Notes: generated by a model from the letters alone, not told the origin. A stretch of 64,000 nucleotides of DNA from Drosophila pseudoobscura (GCF_009870125.1 NC_046683.1:66107869-66171868), one strand, 5' to 3'; positions 39,301-50,779 are shown, numbered from the stretch's first letter. Program-made: numbers and translations.

Positions 39301-41816
39301 GCGGTTCTCTGATGATGGTACTCCTCGAAGAGCTGGTCCTTGTCCTGCTCCTGGGTGATGATGAGGCTGATGAGAGGGGGTGACCAGTGCCTTTGTACGG
39401 GGGTTGGAGGTCATTCAGCTGTCAGTTTTAATAGAGGCCGAACACTTTGATGGCGTTGACGTTGAATGTCCCTCAATATTGGACTTCGACCTGGCGCCGG
39501 ACAGGGAGGTCGCATGTGTGTGGCCATATACGAATCGAATGCCCCGGGGAGCAGTTTCTAATGAAGGACAACAGAAGCGGGCAGTGCAGTGCAGCAGGAG
39601 GCAGGACGAAGGAGGCCTTCTGCTCATTTGGACGAAAATTTTGACGCTTTATGAGCGGTCCCTTTAGTGCTGAGTGTGCGCAAAAATGTAATTGAATGAA
39701 TACCGAATACGTAAGCGTAAGCGTAAGCGTACCACGAAGAGAACGAAGAAGGTCATCTAGAAGGCCATAAAATGTTTGTCTTCCATTAGACCAGAGAATG
39801 TTACGACAGTGGAGCTCTGCTCCACTCCGACAGCTCTTTCCAGAGAGAGGGAGAGACTACTTGGTGGCACTTCAGAGAGAGAGAGAGGGAGGGAGAGTGC
39901 CCCTCTTTGAGGCACTCTTTTGAGAGTGGATTCCCCCCTTTCATAAGATGTCATCTAATGTAGGATCCCCCATAAAACCCATCCATGGCGGAGACAGAGA
40001 CATGACAGAGTTATGAGCTGTTGAGGCACCCGTTGGGGATCTCCCAGTCCCCATCCCCATCCCCATCCCCACCCCCATCCCCATCGCCATGCCGTCCCGG
40101 CCTTAACTTAAGTTTCAGCTTAACCTCTTCGTTGGGTTTGTTTTTGGGGTTTGGGTTTGTTTAATTCGCGTGACTCGCGTGTCTTGCTGCATTTTGCGAG
40201 TAGTGCACCCTCCACAGAGGGTATAACGATTTTGAGCAGATGCTGACAAGCACAAAGCACTCTGTAATCAAACAGTTTCCACAGCTTTGGCCATAGATAT
40301 AGTACACCAGGAAGAACACCCAAGATCGCATAGTTTCCTAGGGAAATGTCGTCTAAACACCCAGTATTTGCAGAGAAACACTAGTTATAGTCCTAGTCCT
40401 AGTCCTAGTGCTTTTCCTTTTGATTCCTTAGGGACGATCCATTGGCTAGGGTATCGATACCTCGGCACCCACGACCTGCCTTCCTTTCTGGTTTGGTTTT
40501 TTTGTTTTTGTATCTCTTGGCCCCCAGAGCTATCGAATCCTCTGTCATTGTTTTGAGTCACGAATGCAAATGAATGTGTGGGTCGTAGGGGGGGGGGCAG
40601 ACCCGGGGGATAGGGGATCCCGATCTGCGATCCGAGACTTGGGAAATATTGAATCTCATGTTACGGGCATCAAATATTTATAATTTCTGCCTCCTGCAGC
40701 TCCACCTCTCTTCCTGTGCCTGTCCCTGTCCCTGTTCCTGTGCCTCTGCCTGCGCCTGTCTCTGGCCCCGTGCCAAATTATCATGACAACTTATTTAACT
40801 TGGCTCAAAGGGTAGGGGCAGAGGGTGAGGAGGAGGAGGAGGGCGGGGAGGAGCGACCAGAGCCCAGAGGCTGTATCCATGACTTGGCCTCTGGGCTTTC
40901 GACCTGCTATGCTGCGGGGCGTTCCGCTGCGGTGCGCTGCGGTGGAAACTTCGCCGAGTTGACAAAAGTTGAAAGTTTGCCCGCAGCTCAAATGCTAATT
41001 AGTAGGGAAAATACGGGGAAGAGGAGGCAAGGATGGGTAAGGGATGCAGGGCCGTGTAGGGAGTGGAGAGCCGAGAGCTGAGAGCCGGGAGATCATGGCT
41101 ACAGAAGTTGACAGCCACTTGGCACGTAACGTTAGCAGGCTCACACTTTCCGGGCAGACACGGGAGGGGGCCATCCAACTCGGAATGGGAAGTGGAAGCC
41201 AAGAAAACGACTGCGAAATAGCTACTTTAATGCAGGAATTATCTGTTAAGCTTTGCTAGGTACTGGTTGCATGAGAAAGTCCTGTAAAACTACACAGACT
41301 CTGTTTTCTACCATGAAAGATAGCCCAATCCAAGGATATCCGTCTATAACCCCAATAGAGAGAGTTTCTGGACAGTCTTCCGATGATTAGCTCTTCATTT
41401 GGGCAACCCCATCACGGATTCTGCGGAAATCATAATCTTAGGAACTTTTCAACTGGAACTGGAACTCCTTCAAAGATGGGCCACAATCGGGTGTCTGGAC
41501 AGTCCGAAGGGATAGACCGTCTCCACCCATCAACTCATCAGCCTTTGTGATGGCAGGTGGCAAGGGGCAAGCGGCAAGGGGCAAGGGGCAGGCACCTCAT
41601 CAGTATGCCTGGCCAGATGTCAGCATGTGGGCGGCAAATGTCCTGGAAACTCTCGGTTCATTCACTCAGTTGACATTTGGGATTCCAATTGATTTCGCAC
41701 TCGGCACTCGGCCCTCTGCTGTTCCGATGCTCCGATGTTTGCTCTGCTGATTTGCCAATGAGGAAAAACACGGAAAATTCGCATTCATTTTGCAAATGAA
41801 AATGAAAATCCTTGTG
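36370..41816. other. Non-coding DNA with one spliced-looking lead
   Basis: It is AT-rich at 36,500-37,130 and GC-richer with simple repeats thereafter: GTAAGC at about 39,710-39,731, CCATCC at about 40,050-40,088, TAGTCC at about 40,395-40,412 and CCTGTC/CCTGTG at about 40,715-40,765. A plus-strand candidate exon pair at 38862-39383 is discussed in the findings. No gene is firmly supported. Confidence 0.45.
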
Positions 41817-41844
41817 CCTGCCTGCCTGCCTGCCTGCCGGCCTG
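41817..41844. repeat. (CCTG)n microsatellite
   Basis: Five perfect CCTG units followed by CCGG and one more CCTG. Confidence 0.9.
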
Positions 41845-42452
41845 CGAAAGGCAAAGGCGAAAATATTCAAATCTGCAATATTGATTTGCATTTATAATGG
41901 CTACGTGATTTTCGGTTTTCGATTCGATTCGATTCGGTTTTCGGTTCTGTTTGAGGATTAGAAAGTTGTCTCCTGTGCGGTTTTCTTTTTGCTTTTCCAT
42001 CCAGGTCTGGGGTTACGGTCGCTGCTCCTGTTTTCAGTGCCACTTTTATCCTATCTGAAAGATTGCATCTTTGGGAAAAATGTGTTAATTTCTCTACCCT
42101 CCGCTACGCCCCTTGCTCCCATTCAGGACCTTCTTCTTCGGCCTCGATTCAAGCATATTGCGCATAAAAAATTGAACAACCTCTCGGCCCTGGCCCTCGG
42201 GTTGTTTTCACCATAAAATAATCTTTTTAAGCCGAAAACAAATTACAAATACGAGAATACGATGGCAGAACAAAGGCAGGACAGGCAGAGCAGGCGGGCA
42301 GGACGGAAGGATGGCAGGATAGAAGGGGAGAGGGCAGCAGAGCGACGAGTGGAATACCCTCTATACAATATATAATTTGTTCAATTTTTTCCCGCTGCTT
42401 TGCATATTTTTCCTGCTCCTTATGCTCCTTATGCTCCTGGTTCCTGGTTCCT

Positions 42453-42491
<39 letters not shown>

Positions 42492-43410
42492 CGGGGCTCT
42501 AACAAATTATAATGTATTGGAAATTGACAGAATTATGTAATGAATAGAAAATTATGCAAATTACAGTGCAGTTACATTTAATGGCACGACCTTTTCCGCC
42601 TCCCACTCTGCCGCTGCCCTTGGCTCTGGGTCTGGCCTTTCGGCCTCTCGCACCGAACCTGACCCCCAAAGAGAAATCGAATTTTATTGACAGGCCATAA
42701 GAAGGTGAATTTTCCAGCAGCAGCAGCAGGAGCACCACCACAAGCAATGAGTTTTCCGAATGTGGAGGAAAGCGAAAGAGCCCCAAAAGTAAAGGCTAAT
42801 GTCATCGTGGGGGGACGGGGGGTAACAGCGTCGATTGAAGGCCATTTTGCGGAGAGAACAATCTTAAAGAGTCCCTCCCCATTTCTATTCGGGGAAAGTG
42901 TCTTTAAGAAATATAAAAGATATCCATAAGAAGAGAGCACGAGACGTTTTTCCCGTAACGAGTCTTTGGATCAGATCATATGACATCCAATAGTGTCTCT
43001 CGACACCAAACTTCAAATATCAAAAAATGGGAGCCCCATATCTCCAAGGAGGAGAACTGATTTACTGACTCACATGAAAATTGCCTGTGAAAATCCGATG
43101 ACAACATGCAAATAAATGCCTCTTCTAATTCTGTAACAGATACGAGTGTGCATCGTACATTTCTCCCTAAATCTTTGCTCTCAAAAACAAGATGATGAAA
43201 TGCCTAGTTCATTAAAAGTCCTCGCAGTTTATCGCCAACTGGGGAGCAATAAGGAAAAGTTTTGCCGGCTCTTCCGTCTCCATTCCCGAACACAACCTAC
43301 CGCCCACCGCCCACCGCCCACCGCTTATCAGGCATCGTTTTTCATATTCAAATATTTTTCTTTTCGTGGTAATTAATCATCCAGAAAAAGCGGAAAAACC
43401 ACCAGACAGG

Positions 43411-43442
<32 letters not shown>

Positions 43443-46400
43443 GCGATACAGAAATGTCTCTCTCGAGATAATGTCAACATAAATTGTTTCGGCAATTTTC
43501 TACAATTTTCCTGGGATTATTTATGACGGCTTCTACTCTGCTTCTGCTCCTGCTTCTCTCTCTCTCGCTCCTTTGCTCTAGGAAAATGCGAATTTAAAGG
43601 TTGAGCTGGGGAAAATTAGCCTGCTTCAAGGACTACTGAGGAAACAGAGGGAAGCGGAGGTGGGAGGTGGGAGATTGGAGGTTGGTTGAGGGGCATGGCA
43701 TTCAATTTGACGTGTTGACTTTGGCCTGTGGCCAGCTTTGGGGAGGCTGAAGCAGGTCCAGCAGGTCGCAGGACACACCCTGAAGGGGGGAAGGGGAAGG
43801 ACAGGCACACGGTCCAGCAGAGGACCACTGAATGCGGCATTTAATGAGCCTGTCAGCAGTCAGCAGTCGACGTTGGTCGCTTTTCCTCGACTCAATTCAC
43901 TTCACTAAACGGGTGATGGTGCGATGCGGCTGCTGGTCCGACGACTGTGTCCGGAGTCCTGGATGCGGAAGGGATGTGATGTGGTGCGGCTGCTCAACCC
44001 CTCGCTCGGTGGTCAGTTTAATCACAAAGTTTAATGAATGGCTTAAGGGTTGAGGGCGAAAGAAACACTATTCTCCCACCGCCTTCACCCCGCCCCGGCG
44101 CAGTTCCGTCCGGCAGCGCTTATTGACAATCTCCAATCAAGCGGAGACGGGCCAGAAATTTCCATAATCCAAATCAAAAATATTATTTCTATTGTTTCTG
44201 GCAGTTCGTTGGGGGCAGACTTCACCATATCTTCTTTCAAGGGCAGCTTTTCTTGCCACACACATACATATGAATGTAGTTCTCAGGGATTCTCAGGGAT
44301 TCTCAGGGATCCCTGCCTCCTTTAAAGCCTCACTTAACCTCCTTCGAGGCAGCAGCCTGCCTCTTGCTTTTATAACTAATTTTTCATCGGAAATTATGCA
44401 AATTCAATTTTCAGTACTGCTTCCGCCTTGCCACGCGAATCGAGCGCCCCCCCACCCCTCCCCAACGACCACGCCCCTTTCAGCTGGTAAGTAAGCATAT
44501 TATTATAATTGTTGAGACCTCTTCTCTGGCCGTGCCCCGGTCGGTGGTGACTTCCCTGGAATCAGGTCTTCACTCCGCGGGGAGTGCGTGTGCTAGCCCT
44601 CGAGGCGTAAACAAAATTATGTTTTCATTGTTCGCGCCCTTGACACACGCTTCGGTTTTTGATCACTTCTGGATCTGGCGGAGGATCTGGAAGAGGTGTT
44701 GGCCTGAGACGGGGTCCTTTAGTTATCTCCAGATATGCCTTAAGCAGCTATTTTGCTGGTAAAATTAGCTCCAGGAATGCCGTCATCTATGGAGTACTGC
44801 CATAGGAGCCCTTTCGACGGTTGTCTAGAGAAAGTATCTTTGGACAGGACTATAACTATAGGAATCTGGATATGGACTATAGGAATCTTTAGCTAACTTT
44901 AACATTTATTAGCTTCCAAGTCCCAGTCTAGACTTGACACCTATGTACTTATATAAATGGATATTTATTGCCACCACACTTTATTTACTTGGGAAAACCT
45001 TTTTTATTTCCCTGGAAAAACCTGCTCTGCTTGATTGACTTTGCAGCTTAAGCATTAACTACAATTTTAGAACTGTTTTAACCATCAAAAATCCTGTCTA
45101 GACTTCATTTACTACCTTGCAGCACTCGAAAATAATTTCAATTTATTATTTTTCCATTTTTTCCGCTTTTTTATTGTAGCCGTGGTTCGTGTCTCAGCTA
45201 AGGCTAAGGCTGAGGCGAACAACAGAGAGAGACAACCATAGAGTCGACTCTGTAAACCAGCACCAGGTCAGAGGCCAGAGAGGGATGAACATACGGAGAG
45301 CTCAGTGCGCTAGAAGGTGAGAACTATATTTGATGAACGAATGAAGGGGAAACGTTATGTACTTGAATGCTGCTCCCATTGGCTGGGATTCTCTTATGTA
45401 AAAGCAAAAGCATCTAGTGTTTGGTTTTTGGCCTTCTTCTTGTGTGTGTGTTTGGGTGTTTGGTGTTTGGGTGTGCTTCCGTCCAGGTCAACGCGATTCA
45501 TTTTCCGCAGATCCATCATCGTCAGCAGACGTTCTGTCTGTCCGCAGTAGGAGGATGTGTGATAGGATACGGATAGGTGTACGTAACAGGATATTGAAGA
45601 AGCGAAACGAAAAGAGGAGGAATAAGCCAAGGACTGCTGTTCGAAGAATGTTTAAAGAGCTTAAAGTCTCCAAAGATGGAGTTTTTAGAGGCTTAAAGTT
45701 TCCAGAGCTGAAAGAATCGCTCTTCTCCGACGGAAACGAAAAGTTACAGTGTTTTATTTTGTTTGGAAAGCATCTACCGTCAATAAAAAGAAGATACTTC
45801 CTTCGCACAATAGAGAAAGTGAGGATTTATGGAGAATTGACAGTCCACCAGTAGAAAAGTACTCAAACTACGTAGAACTTTCGCTAGTGTTTCAAAGGGA
45901 TATACTAAATTCGATGCATACCAAGGGCTATAGATGTAGAAATGTGCTCCTAAATGATGGACTCTAAAGGAGAATATCGCCACCCTTGTAGGATCTTTTT
46001 ATTTATTTGGAACAACGATCTTGGATCGACCTTCAGTGGCTTGCTCGCAGGGGCTCTCTCTCTGGCTGTCAGATGTCGTTTTGAATTTTCAGTTTGAAAA
46101 TCTCCAAGATTGCAAAAAACAAAGAATTTTAAAGGGTGCTTTCCGAAATATTTCGACCTCATTTCGGCCCCAAATGGTTACGAAATCAAACACAATTTCG
46201 GACGTGTATCGAACTGAAGTATCACATAAACATGTACATATATATATCTTTCTCATCTTATTACTTTTTATTCTTTTATTTCTACGGCCCTGCCGCTTAT
46301 GGAGAAAGGTCCCCGGAAGGTGCCGCCTGTCGATCCCCTGCGAGCGCTTCATGGTCCAAAATGAGACTTTGGGAAGGGTGTTCAAATGTATGTACATAAG

Positions 46401-46670
46401 TCCTTGTTTGTCTTAGACAAAGTATACGCTAAGGCTGTTAGTGTTCTGGCACTAAAACAATTTGTAGGCTAATGCGAATAAATGCTGGAAATATATTGTA
46501 TGCCTTTTCTTGGAAACTTATCTTTGGTGCCTTTCTAGCTTGTATATCATCGCCACCTGCTCCGCAAGGATCATCTACAATCAACGATCGATCATGGATT
46601 CCGATCCCAAAAATGCAAATCAAGCCCAGATCGGCCCACAAATCTTAGACAACATAATAATATGTTAAGA
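41845..46670. other. Non-coding DNA with a second spliced-looking lead
   Basis: It contains the TG run at 42454-42489, CCGCCCA repeats at about 43,300-43,323, GA tracts at about 43,415-43,445 and a 10-bp triplet (TTCTCAGGGA) at about 44,280-44,309. AT-rich sequence starts near 44,770. A candidate plus-strand exon at 45180-45316 is described in the findings. Confidence 0.45.
42454..42489. repeat. (TG)n microsatellite
   Basis: This is a pure 36-bp TG run, preceded by two copies of TTCCTGG and two of TTATGCTCC. Confidence 0.95.
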
Positions 46671-47341
46671 AAACAGTAAGCTTTACAGTACAATAGACAA
46701 TGGAAAAAATAATATTTATTATAATTGTAATATTAATTTATCGTATTTTTCGTATATTTAAATTTCAGTATTAAAAAGAATTAATTTTACTGCATGGTAA
46801 CTACACGGTAACTACACGTCAACTACAAATTTCGCTACACATTGGATGTAATTTTAAACAGCGCCATCTGATGGGGAAATGCGTACGTTTGGTGACAAGC
46901 TTGTCTTTTTTTTTCAAATAGGTCCTTTATCCACTTTTTTGTATGACTTTTGAGATTTTGTTGCCAATCGATCGGAAATCCGACGCTGATCAGTGATCAC
47001 GATGGAGGTGATAGGAGGGGGTGGGACATGCCACAAAATGGATTTGTTAAATATGCACTGAGCGAATGCAAATCGAAGTACATGATTGGATGTGATTAAA
47101 AATTATTGCCTTCGATAGAGATAGGAAAAGCCCCCGATCAAACTTCATTGAACTGCTGCACCCAGTCCCAGTCTCTTGCAAGGCATGGATTTAGATTTTG
47201 GTAGATCACACATGCAGGTGTCTGCGCGAGCTTGTAGCTGAGAAGGTGGCCAGCACGGAAATAGGACAAAATCCATTTATACAGAAAGAAAAAAGAGAAA
47301 CATCTATTTTTGTAGTGCTGGAATTCCCAGGGAATTGTCAA
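46671..47341. other. AT-rich intergenic DNA upstream of tRNA-Glu
   Basis: Mostly AT-rich sequence with short repeats of CTACACGG(T/C)AA at about 46,800. No gene is seen. The right-hand end is the 5' flank copied in the truncated tRNA duplicate. Confidence 0.5.
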
Positions 47342-47413
47342 TCCCATATTGTCTAGTGGTTAGGATACCCGGCTCTCACCCGGGAGGCCCGGGTTCAATT
47401 CCCGGTATGGGAA
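47342..47413 (+). tRNA. tRNA-Glu (anticodon CTC)
   Basis: The 72-nt cloverleaf has a perfect 7-bp acceptor stem (TCCCATA with TATGGGA) and discriminator A at 47413. The anticodon stem CCCGG/CCGGG encloses the loop CTCTCAC, giving anticodon CTC at 47375-47377. The T stem CCGGG/CCCGG encloses TTCAATT, and GGTTCAATTCC forms the B box. There is no intron, and CCA is not encoded, as in eukaryotes. A T7 run 16 bp downstream is a Pol III terminator. The gene decodes GAG codons for cytosolic translation and looks fully functional. Confidence 0.97.
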
Positions 47414-47428
47414 ACTGTTAAAGGTTCC

Positions 47429-47435
47429 TTTTTTT
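47429..47435 (+). terminator. Pol III terminator of tRNA-Glu
   Basis: This is a run of seven T residues downstream of the mature 3' end, the standard RNA polymerase III stop. Confidence 0.8.
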
Positions 47436-47477
47436 CGCTGAGCAAGGACCTGGCAAAGAAAAGCTCCTTTTGATGTG

Positions 47478-47564
47478 CGCAACCTGGTCATAATCTATTT
47501 TTAGGGATAGAAAATAGAGAAAAAAATTTTTTGTAATGCTATAATCAATCCCATATTGTTTAGT
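47478..47564 (+). pseudogene. truncated duplicate of tRNA-Glu 5' end and 5' flank
   Basis: The segment ends with TCAATCCCATATTGTTTAGT, which matches the tRNA's start and flank at 47338-47357 except for one base. Similarity then stops before the D loop is complete. The upstream AT-rich flank also matches that of the intact gene (about 47,257-47,337), with small deletions. No anticodon or T arm remains, so it cannot make a tRNA. Confidence 0.75.
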
Positions 47565-47795
47565 CCTGGTGGAGAAAACTATAAACATATGTATGACAAG
47601 AATGAAAATACAATACTAATTAATTATTATTTTAATATTATCAATAATAATAAAAAATAAATTAAAATTGTAAAAATATTGGATATTTACTGCCTACATT
47701 TATCATGGAAAACTTTTGATCTGTGGTCTTTGATGCCAATGGTGGGGGATATTCTCGCGATCACGAGGAGGACGATCGTAGACAATTGAGGTCAG

Positions 47796-48827
47796 TCGAT
47801 AGGCAGGACTCTCCCGATCACGAAAATGCATGCCACGCCTCGATCAGCCCATAAACAGTCGAGATATAGCGTACAGAAAAAACCAGTATTTGCACGATGT
47901 GCAAATTCCAATCTTTGGAAGGCTATATCTCGGGCAAATAGGGCCAGATCGGTAAAGGACCTAGTCTCCCAGGATCGCGGGGATCCAGACTGTCGATCGG
48001 CATCAAAATCTCGACCTTGAAAATGAGGCCGATTTTTGGCAATTTTAATGATGTAACCATCATGATTTTTGCCGAAAATCGTGAGGACACGAATGTCCTA
48101 TTTTCTGATGCCAATCGATTGGCAGGACTCTCCCGATCACAAAAAGGCATGCCACGCCCCGATCGGCCCATAAACAGTCGAGATATAGCGTACAGAAAAA
48201 ACCAGTATTTGCACGATGTGCAAATTCCAATTTTTGGAAGACTATATCTCGGGCAAATAGGGCCAGATCGGTAAAGGACCTAGTCTCCCAGGATCGCGGG
48301 GATCCAGACTGTCGATCGGCATCAAAATCTCGACCTTGAAAATGAGGCCGATTTTTGGCAATTTTAATGATGTAACCATCATGATTTTTGCCGAAAACCG
48401 TGAGGACACGAATGTCCTTTTTTCTGATGCCAATCGATTGGCAGGACTCTCCCGATCACGAAAAGACATGCCACGCCTCGAACAGCCCATAAACAGTCGA
48501 GATATAGCGTATAGAAAAAACCAGTATTTGCACGATGTGCAAATTCTAATCTTTGGAAGGCTATATCTCGGGCAAATAGGGCCAGATCGGTGAAGGACCT
48601 AGTCTCCCAGGATCATGGAGACCCAGACAGTCGAACGGCATCAGAATCTCGACTTCGAAAATGATGCCGATTTTTGGCAAATTTAATGATGTAACCATCA
48701 TGATTTTTGCCGAAAATCGTGAGGACACGAATGTCCTTTTTTCTGATGCCAATCGATTGGCAGGACTCTCCCGATCACAAAAAGGCATGCCACGCCCCGA
48801 TCGGCCCATAAATAGTCGAGATATAGC
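47796..48827. repeat. Tandem array, 3.2 copies of a 319-bp unit
   Basis: Copies begin at 47796, 48115, 48434 and 48753, exactly 319 bp apart each time, with the last truncated after 75 bp. Copies are over 90 % identical by eye. Each full unit carries the palindrome ATTTGCAC-GAT-GTGCAAAT. A degenerate partial copy (CTTTGATGCCAAT) seems to precede the array. The unit is not a multiple of three, and the open frames within it are incidental. It resembles dispersed or satellite-like families of obscura-group flies, but I cannot name it. Confidence 0.95.
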
Positions 48828-48850
48828 CAATGAAAAAATGACAATTAAGG

Positions 48851-49063
48851 CCGACGTGAAGAGCGAAAACAAAGAAATTTCCAATCGAGGTACTAGGCCA
48901 ACAGAAATCGGCAGAAAGCAACTTTAGCAAATGGAAAAAACTGGTGCATACTTTTGGGGGCGCACAAATTTTTTCAAAAAAACCCAGCTACCTTCTGCTG
49001 ATTTCTGTTCGCCTGGTATCCCAGGTCTGAAATTCCCGTTTTTGGCCATTTCAGCGGACGCAA
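48851..49063. repeat. Large imperfect inverted repeat flanking a 61-bp centre
   Basis: About 48,851-48,926 and 48,988-49,063 are inverted copies of each other, roughly 70 % identical. The best-conserved stretch is AACAGAAATCGGCAGAA on the left and its complement (with one change) on the right. The layout suggests two repeat elements that met head to head, or a fold-back element end. Confidence 0.6.
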
Positions 49064-49093
49064 TTTGAGGGTTGTTGTTGTACTCGTAGCTCC

Positions 49094-49436
49094 GTTATTT
49101 GTGGGCCGATCCTGGCGATCGACGGCTTCCTGTGACCGGACGAATATCCTTGATTTTATGGAGTCCTTATCAAGGATCAAGGATATCAAGGATATCTTGT
49201 TTTCTCCATTATTTGGGACTAGAACGGGACGTGTGACGGCTTCCTTTTATCGGAAAAATATCCTTGATCCTTGGATAATTACTTCGACATACCCGACATA
49301 CTTATTTAGTTTTCTCGGCTATTTGTGGACCGATCTAGGCGTCCGATGGCTTCCTGTGATTAGAAAAATATCCCCGATTTGATGGAATCCTTAGCAAGGA
49401 TCAAGGATCGGAAAAATATCCTCGAGAAGGGTAGCA
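49094..49436. repeat. Three diverged copies of a ~112-bp unit
   Basis: Copies start near 49,094, 49,208 and 49,319. Each has an ATTTGTGGGCCGAT-like start, GGCTTCC about 30 bp later, and an AATATCC(T/C)(T/C)GAT block. The shorter motif AAGGATCAAGGAT recurs within and between copies. The copies are degraded, so the array is old. Confidence 0.7.
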
Positions 49437-49474
49437 CAATAATTTCCGTTCCATAAAGAATTTTAAAAAACATC

Positions 49475-50779
49475 CTTCTTTTTCATTTAAATACTTTTAT
49501 TCTTGAACTTTTATAAACTCATTCCTTATTTTGTTCTTGTTTTACTGCCATTAAAGTTTTGAAAACGCACAAAGTATAGAAAACCTTAAAGAAGAAAAAA
49601 AAAAACCCTTAGATTACAATTTAACTGCCAGAACTCGACTAAATCATAATTTAAGATGATCTTAGAAAATTATATATTTTTTTCATTTTTGTTTTTTTAG
49701 TTTTGCAAAATCTTATAAGGTTTATCTATATCCTATTAATATAATAGACATAAAAGGTAGGGGGATTGATTGGGGATGGTGTGTATATAGTTGCATTGAA
49801 TATAAAAATAGAAACTCTCGATTTTAATGCAGTTTGAGGGATACTTCTGGTTCCAGTTCCAGTTCCAGTTTTAGAGATACTTTTACTTCCAGTTCTGCTT
49901 CCCGTTTTAGTTCTAGCACAAGTTCTGGCTTTGCTTTTAGATCCATTTCTGGTTCCGCTTGTAGTTTTGTGGCATTTAGCTTCTGTTTTGCTTTGTTGCC
50001 TGGGATACGATTGCTCTCTTTTGATACAATTTTTCATAGTTCTCTCTAGGGATATTCTCTGCCCATTGGGGCTTCCCTTTTCACAGTTCGCATTTCTTAG
50101 GCACTTTAGTGTTTTTCAAACAAAAAAGTCTACAAAAAATGCTTGAAATTTGTTCGTATAAATATTAACTGGGGATCTATCGCCATATATGTGTGGATTT
50201 TCCTGTGGGTTCCTTGGGTTTGACGATTCCTCTGATTCCTCTGGGAGATACACCTATTCTTAAGGGTTCCTTGGGTTGGGGATTGCTCGGGGGAAACCCC
50301 TTTCATGCGGTAGTCGATATGTGGCTCTCCAGTATAGTTTTCTCATAAGTACTGTTTTGCTTAGCTTGAGCTTTTTCCATCAATCATCATTCGTTCTTTT
50401 CGATCGTAAATCGTTCATCATTCATCAAAAATTGCATCCTAAACGCGTAGGAAATTAACCGAAATTACAAACAATATTCTTAGTGTTAACTAAAGTTCCA
50501 ATACGCGACCACTATCTATAATTAGACATATAAAAATTGTCCCCCTCTCCGGAGGAGCGCTGCGTTTTCCACAGAACGTTTAAAAACGCGTCAACTGCCG
50601 TTGGGCGGGCGTTTAAAAACGCTAGCGAGCTCATCTATGGAGCTGCGCGTCGAATGCGGCGGTTGTTGCATGGATTGGATGGACGGGCGTCCAGTGTCCA
50701 CACCTGGTAGTTACTACTGTTAAGTGCCTTAACATAACGTAACATAATCTACAACGAGATGCACGCGACTTTCTGGCGC
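49475..50779 (-). other. klar: klar KASH-form 3' UTR (inferred)
   Basis: About 1.3 kb of non-coding DNA lies between the KASH stop and the poly(A) signal at 49496-49501. It contains a degenerate run based on TTCCAG/TTCTAG units at about 49,848-49,950, and otherwise moderately AT-rich sequence with nothing gene-like. The dispersed repeats begin immediately beyond it. An ATTAAA-type signal on the minus strand near 49,823 could give a shorter form. Confidence 0.5.
49496..49501 (-). terminator. putative poly(A) signal for the klar KASH transcript
   Basis: The plus strand reads TTTATT, so the minus strand carries the canonical AATAAA. It is the first canonical signal I find after the KASH stop. 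Cleavage would be expected some 15 to 25 bp further on, near 49,475. Confidence 0.4.

Noticed and set aside
29657..44309. CRISPR-like spaced repeats
   Set aside because: All short repeats in this range are microsatellites or tandem units without uniform unique spacers. The genome is a fly's.
1..46670. Search for the bantam microRNA, known to lie in cytological region 61C near klar in D. melanogaster
   Set aside because: I looked by eye for the mature sequence and its complement and did not find either. No other microRNA hairpin was recognised.
48017..48884. Repeated ~82-107 codon frames on both strands in the tandem array
   Set aside because: They recur because the DNA repeats. The 319-bp unit is not a multiple of three, so no continuous protein is possible, and both strands are equally open.
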